A program made the position numbers and the translations under genes. This document shows positions 23,070-31,289 of a stretch of DNA of 64,000 nt, in pieces. The stretch lies in assembly GCA_002363865.1 (NCBI GenBank), contig DEWY01000015.1, positions 1-64,000 of the forward strand, in the 5' to 3' direction. The notes under the pieces were generated by a model. The model made no database searches and was not told the origin of the DNA. It was given only the letters and a program-made list of their open reading frames with translations. Numbering within the stretch: the first letter of the stretch is position 1; every line of letters begins with the position of its first letter. Origin of the DNA: Caulobacteraceae bacterium UBA3198 (GTDB taxonomy: Bacteria; Pseudomonadota; Alphaproteobacteria; Caulobacterales; Caulobacteraceae).

Positions 23070-24665
23070 CTACTTCTTCGCCGGGAGATTGGGGTAGGCG
23101 ATCCCAAGTTGTTCCAGATAGGTGTCGTACTTGCTGGGGTCGTAGTAGTACGGCTCCATCTTGGGCCGCATGCGGGCCATGATGTCTTCGTTCAGGTGAA
23201 TGCCCGGCATATCGGTGTCGGTCAGCACAGGATCGTACTTCTGATCTTTCAGCTGAACGTTCTGGAAGTAATCCTTGGCCTCGGCGACCAGGCTCGGCGT
23301 GGTGACCAGATCCAGAATGGTCATGGCCAGGGCCTCGGCCCCGACGACGACGCCCTTGTGGGCGATGGGCGTGGCCATGCCGATGGCGGCCGTCACATGG
23401 TGGCCGATGGTGTTGGGGATGTTCGAGGGATAGCGGATGGTGATGGTCGGCACCGTCCACATGATGTCGCCGATATCATCCGAACCGCCGCCCATGGAGA
23501 TACCGCGGGACTCCGGCGTCGACAGCTCGGAAACCTCCGTGGCCAGGGGCTCGACCTTCAGGTGGTTCACCTCCTGCGTGGCGCGGGCGAAGGCCTGGTC
23601 GGCTTCGCTCCATTGCGGCATGCCGACGGCCTTGATGTTTGCATAGGCGGCTTCGGCCAGGGGCTTGTTGCCGTAATTGGGAGCCGCATAGCCGAGGACG
23701 CGGCGTTCGACCTTGGTGTCGGTGGCCATGGCGGCGGCCTCAGAGATGCGGTTGCCGATCTCGTAGAGCCCGCGGATGGTCTCGAAGTTCTGCTCGCGGA
23801 AATAGTACCAGACGCTGGCGACCCCCGGGACGATGTTGGGCTGGCCGCCGCCGTTGGTGATCACATAGTGGGAGCGCTGGGTGACGGGCAGATGCTCGCG
23901 CCGCATGTTCCAGGCGGTGTTCATCAGTTCCACAGCGTCCAGGGCGCTGCGGCCGGCCCAGGGAGCGCCGGCGGCGTGGGAGGTCTTGCCGTGGAAGGTG
24001 TACTCCACCGACACCATGCCGTTGTTTCCAGCCGGGCCCCAACCGGTGGAGAAGTCGCGGCTGACATGGCTGAAGATGTTGACGTCCACGTCGTCGAACA
24101 GGCCTTCGCGCACATAGAAGGCCTTGGTGGCCAGGAGCTCTTCGGCCACGCCCGGCCAGATCATCAGGGTGCCCGGCAGATTGTTGGCCTCCATGATGTC
24201 CTTGGCGGCCAGGGCGGCGACCACCATCATCGGCATGCCCGAGTTATGTCCCTCGCCATGGCCGGGGGCGCCGGGAACCTGCGGCTTCAGCTCCGGGGAG
24301 CCTGGAACCTGAGACAGGGCCAGCAGGGCGTCGATGTCGCTGCCCAGGCCGATCTTCGGGCCGCCTGAGCCCCAGGTGGCGGTCCAGGCGGTGGGAATGC
24401 CGGCGACGCCGCGCTCGATCTTGAAGCCGTTCTCCTCCAGGATCTTGGTTACGTATTCCGAGGTGCGGAACTCCTGGAAGCCCGGCTCGGCGAAGCTGTA
24501 GATGGAGTCGACCATTTCCTGGGCCAGCTTGGCCCGGCTCTTCACCCCCTCCGTAGCCGCCGCCTTCATCTCCGGCGGGGCGGCGGCCTGCGCCATGGCG
24601 CCAGGCAGGTAGAGCGCGGTGGCGAGCAGGATCGCCGTCAAGGATCTGGTGCGGCTGGCAGCCAT
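23070..24665 (-). CDS. exported M20-family amidohydrolase (AbgB-like)
   Basis: This 531-residue zinc hydrolase would cleave an amide bond of an acyl- or aminobenzoyl-amino acid or dipeptide. An N-terminal signal peptide (SLTAILLATALYLPGAMAQ) predicts export to the periplasm. M20 features include GLGSDIDALLAL, GHGEGHNSGMPMMVVAALA (metal His/Asp region), PGVAEELLATKAF (Glu-Glu metal/general base), TFHGKTSHAAGAPWAGRSALDA and GGGSDDIGDIMW. Overall it resembles p-aminobenzoyl-glutamate hydrolase subunit B. Start 24665 has GGGGGA upstream. It is convergent with the Lrp-type gene, and with the TonB receptor could form an uptake-and-hydrolysis unit. The exact substrate is unknown. Confidence 0.88.
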   Translation of the reverse strand: MAASRTRSLTAILLATALYLPGAMAQAAAPPEMKAAATEGVKSRAKLAQEMVDSIYSFAEPGFQEFRTSEYVTKILEENGFKIERGVAGIPTAWTATWGSGGPKIGLGSDIDALLALSQVPGSPELKPQVPGAPGHGEGHNSGMPMMVVAALAAKDIMEANNLPGTLMIWPGVAEELLATKAFYVREGLFDDVDVNIFSHVSRDFSTGWGPAGNNGMVSVEYTFHGKTSHAAGAPWAGRSALDAVELMNTAWNMRREHLPVTQRSHYVITNGGGQPNIVPGVASVWYYFREQNFETIRGLYEIGNRISEAAAMATDTKVERRVLGYAAPNYGNKPLAEAAYANIKAVGMPQWSEADQAFARATQEVNHLKVEPLATEVSELSTPESRGISMGGGSDDIGDIMWTVPTITIRYPSNIPNTIGHHVTAAIGMATPIAHKGVVVGAEALAMTILDLVTTPSLVAEAKDYFQNVQLKDQKYDPVLTDTDMPGIHLNEDIMARMRPKMEPYYYDPSKYDTYLEQLGIAYPNLPAKK

Positions 24666-25135
24666 ATGGTCGTCCCCCAAGTGTGTTCACGGCGGCTCCA
24701 GTCATCCGGCAAGCTGCCGACGCCGCCCCTCGATAAGCCTTCAGCTGACTTCCGCCGCCGATCGCGTGGTAGAAAAACCTGGAGGTCTAGCAACCCAGCG
24801 CGCAGGAAATTCAACCTAATCGATCAAATTGCTTCGAAAACCATCAGCAATTCCGACGGCATCATACAAAACCGGCGCTGTAAACGTTGGGGTTGATCGC
24901 CCGGAGGGGAATCGCCGGGCCGCCGCCATGATGATGATTTTTTATGCGAGCCTCGGGCTTGGCCGCCCAGATGATGGCAGGGCCCGGATGGGCGAGACGG
25001 ATCGTACCGGGGGCGCCAGCCTTCAATCATGACCAAGATTTCATGGCGGAGCTTGCATCTGTCAGGGACGGCGCGCGCCTCTTATGGTGTGAACGGGCCA
25101 GAAGCGCCCGACCGCGCCTAGATAGGAAAACTCCC
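24666..25135. promoter_or_regulatory. divergent control region between M20 gene and DUF6249-sigma operon
   Basis: I see no convincing gene in these 470 bases. A short frame around 24829-25032 has no ribosome site and protein-unlike composition. The stretch near 24810-24890 is comparatively AT-rich and contains the inverted repeat at 24827-24852; the promoter for the M20 gene probably lies there. The promoter for the sigma-factor operon should be near 25070-25130. Confidence 0.4.
24827..24852. promoter_or_regulatory. inverted repeat upstream of the M20 amidohydrolase gene
   Basis: AATTGCT, a 12-nt spacer, then AGCAATT: a perfect 7-bp inverted repeat about 160 bp upstream of the M20 start. It shares the 12-nt spacing and AT-rich outer arms with the repeat in front of the Lrp-type gene, so both may be bound by that regulator. 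Confidence 0.35.
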
Positions 25136-25540
25136 ATGGACGTCGCCATCGCCGGCATCATCTCAAGCGTCTTCAACGTCGCCATCATCTTCAGCGCCAT
25201 CGTCGCCATCATCGTCGTGCCGCGCTACCTCAAGGCCAAGGAGCGGGCGGCCCTGCACAAGACCATTCAGGCCGCATATGAGCAGGGACAGCAGCTGCCG
25301 CCTGAACTGATCACGGCCCTGACGCAGGACGTGAAGGTGAAACCCAAGGCCTCGCCGGCCCGGGATCTTCGTACGGGAATCATCTGGGTCGGGGTGGCGG
25401 TCGGTCTGGCGGCGTTCGGCTACGCCATCGGCTTCGAGGAGCCGGACGCCACCTACATCTTCCTGGGCATCGCCGCCTTCCCGGGCTTCATCGGTCTCGC
25501 CTTCATCCTGATGTCCTTGATCGGGCGGGATAAGTCCTGA
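25136..25540 (+). CDS. DUF6249-like membrane protein
   Basis: From ATG 25136 (AGGA upstream) the product has 134 residues: an N-terminal helix (IAGIISSVFNVAIIFSAIVAIIVVPRYL), a charged cytoplasmic segment with KAKERAALHKTIQAAYEQGQ and LPPELI, and two C-terminal helices (GIIWVGVAVGLAAFGYAIGF; TYIFLGIAAFPGFIGLAFIL). This layout, including the 'LPPELI' segment, matches small membrane proteins (DUF6249) found next to ECF sigma factor genes. The sigma gene follows after 22 nt. Its role, possibly signal input to the sigma factor, is inferred from context. The in-frame extension to 24944 is unlikely. Confidence 0.75.
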   Translation: MDVAIAGIISSVFNVAIIFSAIVAIIVVPRYLKAKERAALHKTIQAAYEQGQQLPPELITALTQDVKVKPKASPARDLRTGIIWVGVAVGLAAFGYAIGFEEPDATYIFLGIAAFPGFIGLAFILMSLIGRDKS

Positions 25541-25562
25541 GCGCGCGCGACGGGGGAAAACC

Positions 25563-26141
25563 ATGTCGCGGACTGAACGACACCGACTCTCCAGTCTGCA
25601 TGACGTCGAGCTGGCCGGCCTGGCCGCCTCCGGCGACCGTCAGGCCTTTGGCGAACTCGTGCGCCGGCACGGGTCAGCCGTCCGCTCGCTGCTGCGGCGG
25701 ATGGGAGTAAGCGCGGCCGAGGCCGACGATCTGGCCCAGGACGCCTTCATCGCCGCCTTCGAATCCATCGCCGAGTTTCGCGGCGAGGGGGCGTTCGGGG
25801 GCTGGGTGAAGAAGATCGCCGCCCGGGCCTGCATCCGCCGAGTGCAGAAGGACCGGCAACTGCGGGCGCGGCTTGAGGCTGCGGAGCTGCAGGAGCCTGC
25901 GGTCTTGGCCGACCCCGGCCGGCGCATGGATCTGGATGAGGCGCTCAAGGGCCTCGCCGAAGGCGAGCGGCTCTGCGTCAGTCTTTGTTATGGGGCGGGT
26001 CTTTCGCACGCCGAGGCGGCGGAGGCCTTGAACCTGCCACTCGGAACGGTCAAATCCCATGTCAAACGTGGTCTGGATAGGCTCAAGGCCCGGCTGGCCC
26101 CCGAAGGGGACACATTGGAGGGACGGCGTGGCAATGGCTGA
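25563..26141 (+). CDS. ECF-type RNA polymerase sigma factor
   Basis: The 192-residue protein has a sigma-2 region (about residues 20-90: ELVRRHGSAVRSLLRRMG, ADDLAQDAFIAAFESIAEFRGEGAFGGWVKKIAARACIRR) and a sigma-4 region (about 128-178: LAEGERLCVSLCYGAGLSHAEAAEALNLPLGTVKSHVKRGLDRLKARL). It lacks sigma-1.1 and sigma-3, as in extracytoplasmic-function sigma factors. It lies between a DUF6249 membrane protein and a single-span protein whose start it overlaps, the usual arrangement of a sigma factor with its membrane regulators. Target promoters cannot be read from the window. Confidence 0.92.
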   Translation: MSRTERHRLSSLHDVELAGLAASGDRQAFGELVRRHGSAVRSLLRRMGVSAAEADDLAQDAFIAAFESIAEFRGEGAFGGWVKKIAARACIRRVQKDRQLRARLEAAELQEPAVLADPGRRMDLDEALKGLAEGERLCVSLCYGAGLSHAEAAEALNLPLGTVKSHVKRGLDRLKARLAPEGDTLEGRRGNG

Positions 26142-26514
26142 GATGGAGGTCGAACGCGCTATCGAGCGGTTGTTCGCCCGGACGCCGGAAATGGCCGACG
26201 CCGACGCCTTCGCCGAGCGGGTCCAGCGGCGGCTCGACCGGGGTTGGGCCGCGCGTCGGGTCCTGATCGGCTCGGCCGGCATGGTGGGCGGCGTCATCGG
26301 CGCAAGCCAGTTGATCATGTCCAACCTGTTTTCCCGCGCCGAGGCGGCCTCCAGCGAATCGGCCCGGGTGCTGACCAGCGGCGTGCGCCAGCTGGCGCCC
26401 CAGGCCGAGTGGCTGTTGAACGGCCCGGCCGGCATTGAAGCCGTCTGGCTCGTCGCGGGTCTGGCGGTCGTCGCCATGGGCCTCGTCCTGACCCGCATCA
26501 TCGAGGAGATCTGA
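26128..26514 (+). CDS. putative membrane anti-sigma protein
   Basis: The start is GTG at 26128, with GGAGGG 5 nt upstream; ATG 26134 is an alternative. Either overlaps the sigma gene end, so the two are translationally coupled. The ~128-residue product has a charged cytoplasmic N-terminus (EVERAIERLFARTPEMADADAF, RVQRRLDRGWAARR), one hydrophobic segment near VLIGSAGMVGGVIGASQLIM and another near the C-terminus (AVWLVAGLAVVAMGLVLTRI). I recognise no known anti-sigma family motif such as a zinc HxxxCxxC. The anti-sigma role is inferred from position. Confidence 0.7.
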   Translation: MAMAEMEVERAIERLFARTPEMADADAFAERVQRRLDRGWAARRVLIGSAGMVGGVIGASQLIMSNLFSRAEAASSESARVLTSGVRQLAPQAEWLLNGPAGIEAVWLVAGLAVVAMGLVLTRIIEEI

Positions 26515-26540
26515 CCCTGTCCGCCCAACGCCAGGAGACG

Positions 26541-27344
26541 GTGCGACGCCTCGCGGCGCCCGACATCACCGGACGAAAGGGCAAGACTCCCATCGTCTGC
26601 CTGACCGCCTACACCGCCCCGATGGCCGAACTGCTGGACGAGGCCTGCGACCTGCTTCTGGTCGGGGACTCTGTGGGCATGGTGATCCATGGCCTGCCCA
26701 ATACGGTGGGGGTCACCCTTGAGATGATGATCCTGCACGGGCAGGCGGTCATGCGCGGCTCGCGCAGGGCCATGGTCGTGGTCGACATGCCGTTCGGCTC
26801 CTACGAAGGCTCGGCCGAGCAGGCCTACGCCAACGCCGCACGGCTGATGAAGGAGACCGGCGCCCAGGCGGTGAAGGTTGAGTCCGGGCCCACCGTCGCC
26901 GAGACCATCGACTATCTGGTCAAGCGCGGCGTGCCGGTGATGGGCCACGTGGGTCTTCGCCCCCAGGCGGTGCTGGTGGACGGCGGCTTCCGCGCCAAGG
27001 GCCGAGGGGAAGCCGAGCGGGCCAAGATCCTTGAGGAGGCTCGCGCCACCGCCGCCGCCGGCGCCTTCGCCCTGGTGGTGGAGGGAGTCGCCGAAGGTCT
27101 GGCCCGCGAGATCACTGAGGCTGTGGACGTGCCGACCATCGGCATTGGCGCCTCGGCCGGCTGCGATGGCCAGATCCTGGTGACCGACGACATGCTGGGC
27201 CTGTTCGACTGGACTCCCAAATTCGTCCGCCGCTATGCCGACCTGCGGCAGGAGATCCTGGGCGCGGTGCGGACCTATGCCGACGACGTCCAGGCCCGCC
27301 GCTTTCCGGGGCCGGCGGAAATCTACTTTCCAAAGGCGGGCTAG
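26541..27344 (+). CDS. panB: 3-methyl-2-oxobutanoate hydroxymethyltransferase (ketopantoate synthesis)
   Basis: PanB transfers a hydroxymethyl group from methylene-tetrahydrofolate to 2-oxoisovalerate, the first step of pantothenate and CoA synthesis. Motifs include IVCLTAYTAPMAELLDEACD, LLLVGDSVGMVIHG (metal-binding Asp), VVVDMPFGSYE, AVKVESG, MGHVGLRPQ and PTIGIGASAGCDGQILVTDD, and the 267-residue length is normal. The GTG at 26541 is the first standard start. A CTG at 26517, with GAGGAG 8 nt upstream, would add MSAQRQET and may be the true start, because relatives have such an N-terminus. It follows the putative anti-sigma gene with almost no gap, so it may be read with the sigma operon. 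Confidence 0.93.
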   Translation: MRRLAAPDITGRKGKTPIVCLTAYTAPMAELLDEACDLLLVGDSVGMVIHGLPNTVGVTLEMMILHGQAVMRGSRRAMVVVDMPFGSYEGSAEQAYANAARLMKETGAQAVKVESGPTVAETIDYLVKRGVPVMGHVGLRPQAVLVDGGFRAKGRGEAERAKILEEARATAAAGAFALVVEGVAEGLAREITEAVDVPTIGIGASAGCDGQILVTDDMLGLFDWTPKFVRRYADLRQEILGAVRTYADDVQARRFPGPAEIYFPKAG

Positions 27345-27456
27345 CGCCCTTTCGGATCGATTGCGTCACAGCGGCCGGGCGGCGTTGCGGCGCGACCGCT
27401 TGCACTATAGGTTCGCCGCCTCTGATTTCGTCGCCTGAGCGCGGGGTTTCCAATTC

Positions 27457-28212
27457 GTGACTGACGTTTTTGAAGAGGTCGAGGAGCAACTCCGCGCCGA
27501 CCGCTACAAGACGCTCGCCCTGCGCGCCCTGCCTTGGGTGCTGGGCGGGCTCGCCCTGGCCTTGGCCATCGTTCTGGGTGTCTGGGGCTGGAACGCCCTG
27601 CAGGCCCGGTCCATAGCCGAAGCCTCGGAGACCTATGCCGAGGGCGTAGAGGCCTTTGGCGCCGGCGACATGGATAAGGCTGAGCAGCGCTTCGCCGAGG
27701 TCGCCGCCGAGGGACCCGACGGCTATGCCGCTCTGGCGCTCATGCAGCAGGCTGGTCTGCGGGTGAATGACGGCGACATGGACGCCGCCGTCAAGCTGTT
27801 CGACGAGGCCGCCGACAAGGCGCCAGATCCGATCCTGGCCGACGCGGCCCGCCTCAAATCCGCCTTCGCCCTGCTGGATACCGCCCCCCTGTCCGAGTTG
27901 AAGACCCGGCTGGAGCCGTTGACGGAGGAGGGGCGTCCCTATCGCGCCCTCGCCCTCGAGGCCCTGGCCTTCGCCAAGCTCATGGGGGGCGAGATGGATG
28001 AAGCCCGTGCCGATTTCGGCGTTCTGGCCCTGATGCCTGGGGTGTCCGAGCTCGCCCGCCAGCGCGCCCAGGCCGCCCGGGCCATGATCGACTCCGGGAC
28101 CGCCGGCGCGCTGCCTGAGGCCGTCAAGGCCTCGCGCGCGCTTCCTGAGCCCGCTTCCGACGATGCGGCCGCCGCTGAGGCGCCCCAGCAGCAAGGTTCT
28201 GCTTCGCAATGA
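27457..28212 (+). CDS. TPR-containing YfgM-like membrane protein
   Basis: The 251-residue product (GTG start) has a cytoplasmic N-terminal tail (MTDVFEEVEEQLRADRYKTL), one transmembrane helix (about 26-46: VLGGLALALAIVLGVWGW) and periplasmic tetratricopeptide-like repeats (EASETYAEGVEAFGAGDMDKAEQRFAEVA and others), ending in an Ala/Pro/Gln-rich tail. This matches YfgM, an ancillary partner of SecYEG and periplasmic chaperones. In many proteobacteria yfgM precedes bamB and der, which is the order here. Its stop overlaps the bamB start by 4 nt (ATGA). Confidence 0.85.
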   Translation: MTDVFEEVEEQLRADRYKTLALRALPWVLGGLALALAIVLGVWGWNALQARSIAEASETYAEGVEAFGAGDMDKAEQRFAEVAAEGPDGYAALALMQQAGLRVNDGDMDAAVKLFDEAADKAPDPILADAARLKSAFALLDTAPLSELKTRLEPLTEEGRPYRALALEALAFAKLMGGEMDEARADFGVLALMPGVSELARQRAQAARAMIDSGTAGALPEAVKASRALPEPASDDAAAAEAPQQQGSASQ

Positions 28213-29594
28213 TCCTGTCCCGCCCTTCGATGGTCGCCGTCCTGCTGGCCAGCGCCGTCGCGATCTCCGGCTGTTCGACCGTCAATCGCCTCAATCCCTT
28301 TGACCGGGATGAGGGCCCCCAGGAGATCGCTGGCGAGGGCGAGCGGATTTCGGTCATCGCCTTCAACGATACGATCGAGCCGTCCGAGACCCTGAGCGGC
28401 GCTGATTTCTTCCTGCCGACTCCCTACGCCCGTGCGGCCTGGCCGCTGCCTGGCGGCGTGCCGGAGCAGGCCTCCGAGCATGTCGAGGCGGCTGTGAGCT
28501 TTGACATCGCCTGGCGGCGCAACATCGGCGAAGGCTCCGGCCGGGGGCATCACGTCACCGCTCCGCCGGTGGCCGCCGATGGCAAGCTCTATGTGATGGA
28601 TGGGTCGGCCCAGGTGTCGGCGATCGATCTGAAGTCTGGTCGGACGGTCTGGAGCGCTGATCTCCAGCCGCCCCGTCGTGACGAGCGCGAGGGTTTCGGC
28701 GGCGGCGTGGCCTATGCTGGCGGCAAGCTCTATGTGACCTCGGGGTATCGGTTTGTCGCCCGTCTCGACGCGGCGACCGGCGCTGTCGAGTGGCGCCGGG
28801 AGACCGAGCAGCCGATCCACGCCGCGCCCACGGTGACGGCGGGCCGCGTGATGGCGGTGGCCATCGACAACACCCTGTTGACCTTCGACACGGCCACAGG
28901 TGCGCCCAGCTGGACCTACCAGGCCCTGAGCGAGCCGGCCCGCATCCTGGGCGCCTCCACCCCGGCGGTGTCGGGGGACACGGTCGTCGCCGCCTTCAGC
29001 TCCGGTGAGCTGGTCGCGCTTCGCAGCGGCAATGGCAACGATCTCTGGAATGAAGGGCTGTCCCGCGGCAGCCGGACCAACGCCCTGTCGGAGATCCGCG
29101 ACATCGCGGGCCGTCCGGCGATCTATCGTGGCGACGTCTATGCGGTCAGCCACGCCGGCGCTTTCGCCGCCATCGACCTGCGTACAGGCGCGCCGCGTTG
29201 GACCCTGCCGGTCACCTCCACCACCACGCCCTGGCCTGCTGGCGACGTGGTCTATGTGGTGTCCAAGGCCGGTGAGGTGATCTGCGTCTCCCGTGAGAGC
29301 GGCCAGGTCTATTGGATCCGCGACCTGAACGAGGGCGTGACGCCCAAGAAGGTCGGCGGCGTGCTGGGCATTGGCGGCCGCCCGGGGGCCAAGCCCCTGT
29401 GGACCGGCCCCCTGCTGGCCTCCAACAAGCTGATCGTGGCTTCGTCGACCGGTGAACTGGCCGTGCTCGACCCGAAGACGGGCGCTGTGGAGCGTACGAT
29501 GAAGCTCGGCGCGGCTGTCCTCCTGGAGCCGATTGCGGTGGACGGCATGGTCTATGTGGTGACCGACGACGCCCAGGTGATCGCCCTGAGCTAG
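28209..29594 (+). CDS. bamB: outer-membrane protein assembly factor BamB (PQQ-like propeller lipoprotein)
   Basis: BamB is a lipoprotein scaffold of the BAM complex that inserts beta-barrel proteins in the outer membrane. The signal ends AVAISGC with the lipidated Cys22. The rest is an eight-bladed PQQ-like propeller with repeated AIDLKSGRTVWSADL, LDAATGAVEWRRE, TFDTATGAPSWTYQ and AIDLRTGAPRWTLP strands; no enzyme residues are expected. The 461-residue length is slightly above the usual ~390-400 because of an extended N-terminal linker (residues ~25-95). It sits between a YfgM-like gene (overlapping) and der, the conserved order. Confidence 0.9.
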   Translation: MILSRPSMVAVLLASAVAISGCSTVNRLNPFDRDEGPQEIAGEGERISVIAFNDTIEPSETLSGADFFLPTPYARAAWPLPGGVPEQASEHVEAAVSFDIAWRRNIGEGSGRGHHVTAPPVAADGKLYVMDGSAQVSAIDLKSGRTVWSADLQPPRRDEREGFGGGVAYAGGKLYVTSGYRFVARLDAATGAVEWRRETEQPIHAAPTVTAGRVMAVAIDNTLLTFDTATGAPSWTYQALSEPARILGASTPAVSGDTVVAAFSSGELVALRSGNGNDLWNEGLSRGSRTNALSEIRDIAGRPAIYRGDVYAVSHAGAFAAIDLRTGAPRWTLPVTSTTTPWPAGDVVYVVSKAGEVICVSRESGQVYWIRDLNEGVTPKKVGGVLGIGGRPGAKPLWTGPLLASNKLIVASSTGELAVLDPKTGAVERTMKLGAAVLLEPIAVDGMVYVVTDDAQVIALS

Positions 29595-29732
29595 GGGGAG
29601 GCGCCGGGGACCTGGCGCTTCCAAAAGACGTTTCTATGTCATGCAACCGCGCCAGGAGCGCGGATTAGCACTATTTGAGCGGAATCTGGTCTATGGAGGC
29701 CAGGTTCTGTTCCAGCGCGCCAGGGGGCGCCT

Positions 29733-31289
29733 ATGCCGCTCAAAATCGCCATCGTCGGCCGTCCGAATGTGGGCAAGTCCACCCTCTTCAACCGGCTGGC
29801 CGGGCGGAAGCTCGCCATTGTCGATGACCTGCCCGGGGTCACCCGAGACCGCAAGTTCGCCTCGGGTCGGCTGGGCGACATCGACCTTGAGCTGATCGAC
29901 ACCGCCGGCTTCGAGGACGTCACCGACGAGAGCCTGGAGGCGCGGATGCGCCAGCAGACCGAGCTCGCCGTGGAAGAGGCCGATCTGATCCTCTTCGTGA
30001 TGGATTCCCGAGAGGGCGTCGCCCCCATGGACGAGGTGTTCGGCGAGCTGCTGCGCAAGTCGAGCAAGCCGGTGATCCTGTTGGCCAACAAGGCCGAGGG
30101 CCGTCAAGGCGACGACGGGACCCTGGACGCCTTCCGCCTGGGATTCGGCGAGCCGATCCCCGTCTCGGCCGAGCATGGCGAGGGCATGGCCGATCTCTAT
30201 GCCGAGGTCGTGCGCCTGTTCCCCGAGGCCGGAGAGGACGAGGACGATGGATCCATCAAGCCCGTCCAGCTGGCCATCGTTGGGCGGCCAAATGCAGGCA
30301 AGTCCACCCTGGTCAACCGGTTGATCGGCGAAGACCGGCTTCTGACCGGCCCGGAGGCGGGCATCACCCGCGACTCGATCCCCGTCGACTGGACCTGGGA
30401 TGACCGGGCCATCCGGCTGGTGGACACCGCCGGTCTCCGCCGCAAGGCCAAGGTGCAGGAAAAGCTCGAGCGCCTTTCCACCCAGGACACCATTCGCGCC
30501 ATCACCTTCGCCGAGGTGGTGCTGCTGGTCATGGACGCCACCCATCCCCTGGAGATCCAGGACCTGCAGATCGCCGATCTGGTGGAGCGCGAGGGACGCG
30601 CCCTGGTCTTCGTCCTGGCCAAGTGGGATCTGGTGGAGGATCCGCAGATCCGCCTGAAGGAGCTGGAGGAAGAGGTTTCCCGCAAGCTTCCCCAGGTTCG
30701 CGGCGCCCCGATGATCGCCCTGTCTGCGGAGACCGGCCGAAATCTGGACCGGCTGATGCCGGCGGTTTTCAAGGCGCATGACGACTGGTCGACCAAGGTC
30801 AAGACCCGCGACCTCAACGACTGGCTGGCCATGGCGGTGCAGAGGCATCCGCCGCCGGCTGTGAACGGCCGCCGGGTCCGCCCCAAATACATCACCCAGA
30901 CCAAGGCGCGGCCGCCGACCTTCGTGCTGTTCGCCAGCCGGGCCAGCACCTTGCCCGACAGCTATCGCCGCTACCTGATCCACTCCATCCGCGAGAGTTT
31001 CGACCTTCCCGGGGTGCCGGTGCGGCTGACCGTGAAGTCGGGCGCCAATCCCTACGCCGACGGGGAATCCCGGTCGCCAGGTCCCTCCCGCACGGCGCCG
31101 CGCAAGACTAAGGCCGCCGCGTCCAAGCCGGGCGCCAAGAAGGCTCTCGGCGCCAAGGCCGGCAAGTCGGGCAAGCCGTCGCGCCCGACCAAGTCCTCAG
31201 GCTTTGGGGGCGCCAAGGCCAGACCTGCCCGCGCCCGTCCGGTCAGTGGCCGGAAGACGCCTTCGAAGCCTTCCACGCGGAAAAGCTGA
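29733..31289 (+). CDS. der: ribosome-assembly GTPase Der (EngA)
   Basis: Der is a double GTPase essential for maturation of the 50S subunit. Two G domains are clear: P-loops GRPNVGKST (9-17) and GRPNAGKST (184-192), each with DTAG and N/AKxD-type motifs (LLANKAE; LAKWDL), followed by a KH-like domain (NDWLAMAVQRHPPPAVNGRR, TFVLFASR, YLIHSIRESFDLPGVPVRL). The C-terminal ~75 residues form a long basic tail rich in Lys, Ala, Pro and Ser, longer than in E. coli, probably rRNA-contacting. The 47 last bases overlap the convergent SDR gene. The 138-bp gap from bamB may contain its own promoter. Confidence 0.96.
   Translation: MPLKIAIVGRPNVGKSTLFNRLAGRKLAIVDDLPGVTRDRKFASGRLGDIDLELIDTAGFEDVTDESLEARMRQQTELAVEEADLILFVMDSREGVAPMDEVFGELLRKSSKPVILLANKAEGRQGDDGTLDAFRLGFGEPIPVSAEHGEGMADLYAEVVRLFPEAGEDEDDGSIKPVQLAIVGRPNAGKSTLVNRLIGEDRLLTGPEAGITRDSIPVDWTWDDRAIRLVDTAGLRRKAKVQEKLERLSTQDTIRAITFAEVVLLVMDATHPLEIQDLQIADLVEREGRALVFVLAKWDLVEDPQIRLKELEEEVSRKLPQVRGAPMIALSAETGRNLDRLMPAVFKAHDDWSTKVKTRDLNDWLAMAVQRHPPPAVNGRRVRPKYITQTKARPPTFVLFASRASTLPDSYRRYLIHSIRESFDLPGVPVRLTVKSGANPYADGESRSPGPSRTAPRKTKAAASKPGAKKALGAKAGKSGKPSRPTKSSGFGGAKARPARARPVSGRKTPSKPSTRKS

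Noticed and set aside
23025..24368. 447-residue open frame on the + strand
   Set aside because: It is antisense to the M20 amidohydrolase, with Gly/His/Val-rich low-complexity translation and no family signature.
27939..29624. 561-residue open frame on the - strand
   Set aside because: It is antisense to bamB, which has a lipobox and propeller repeats. Composition is shadow-like.
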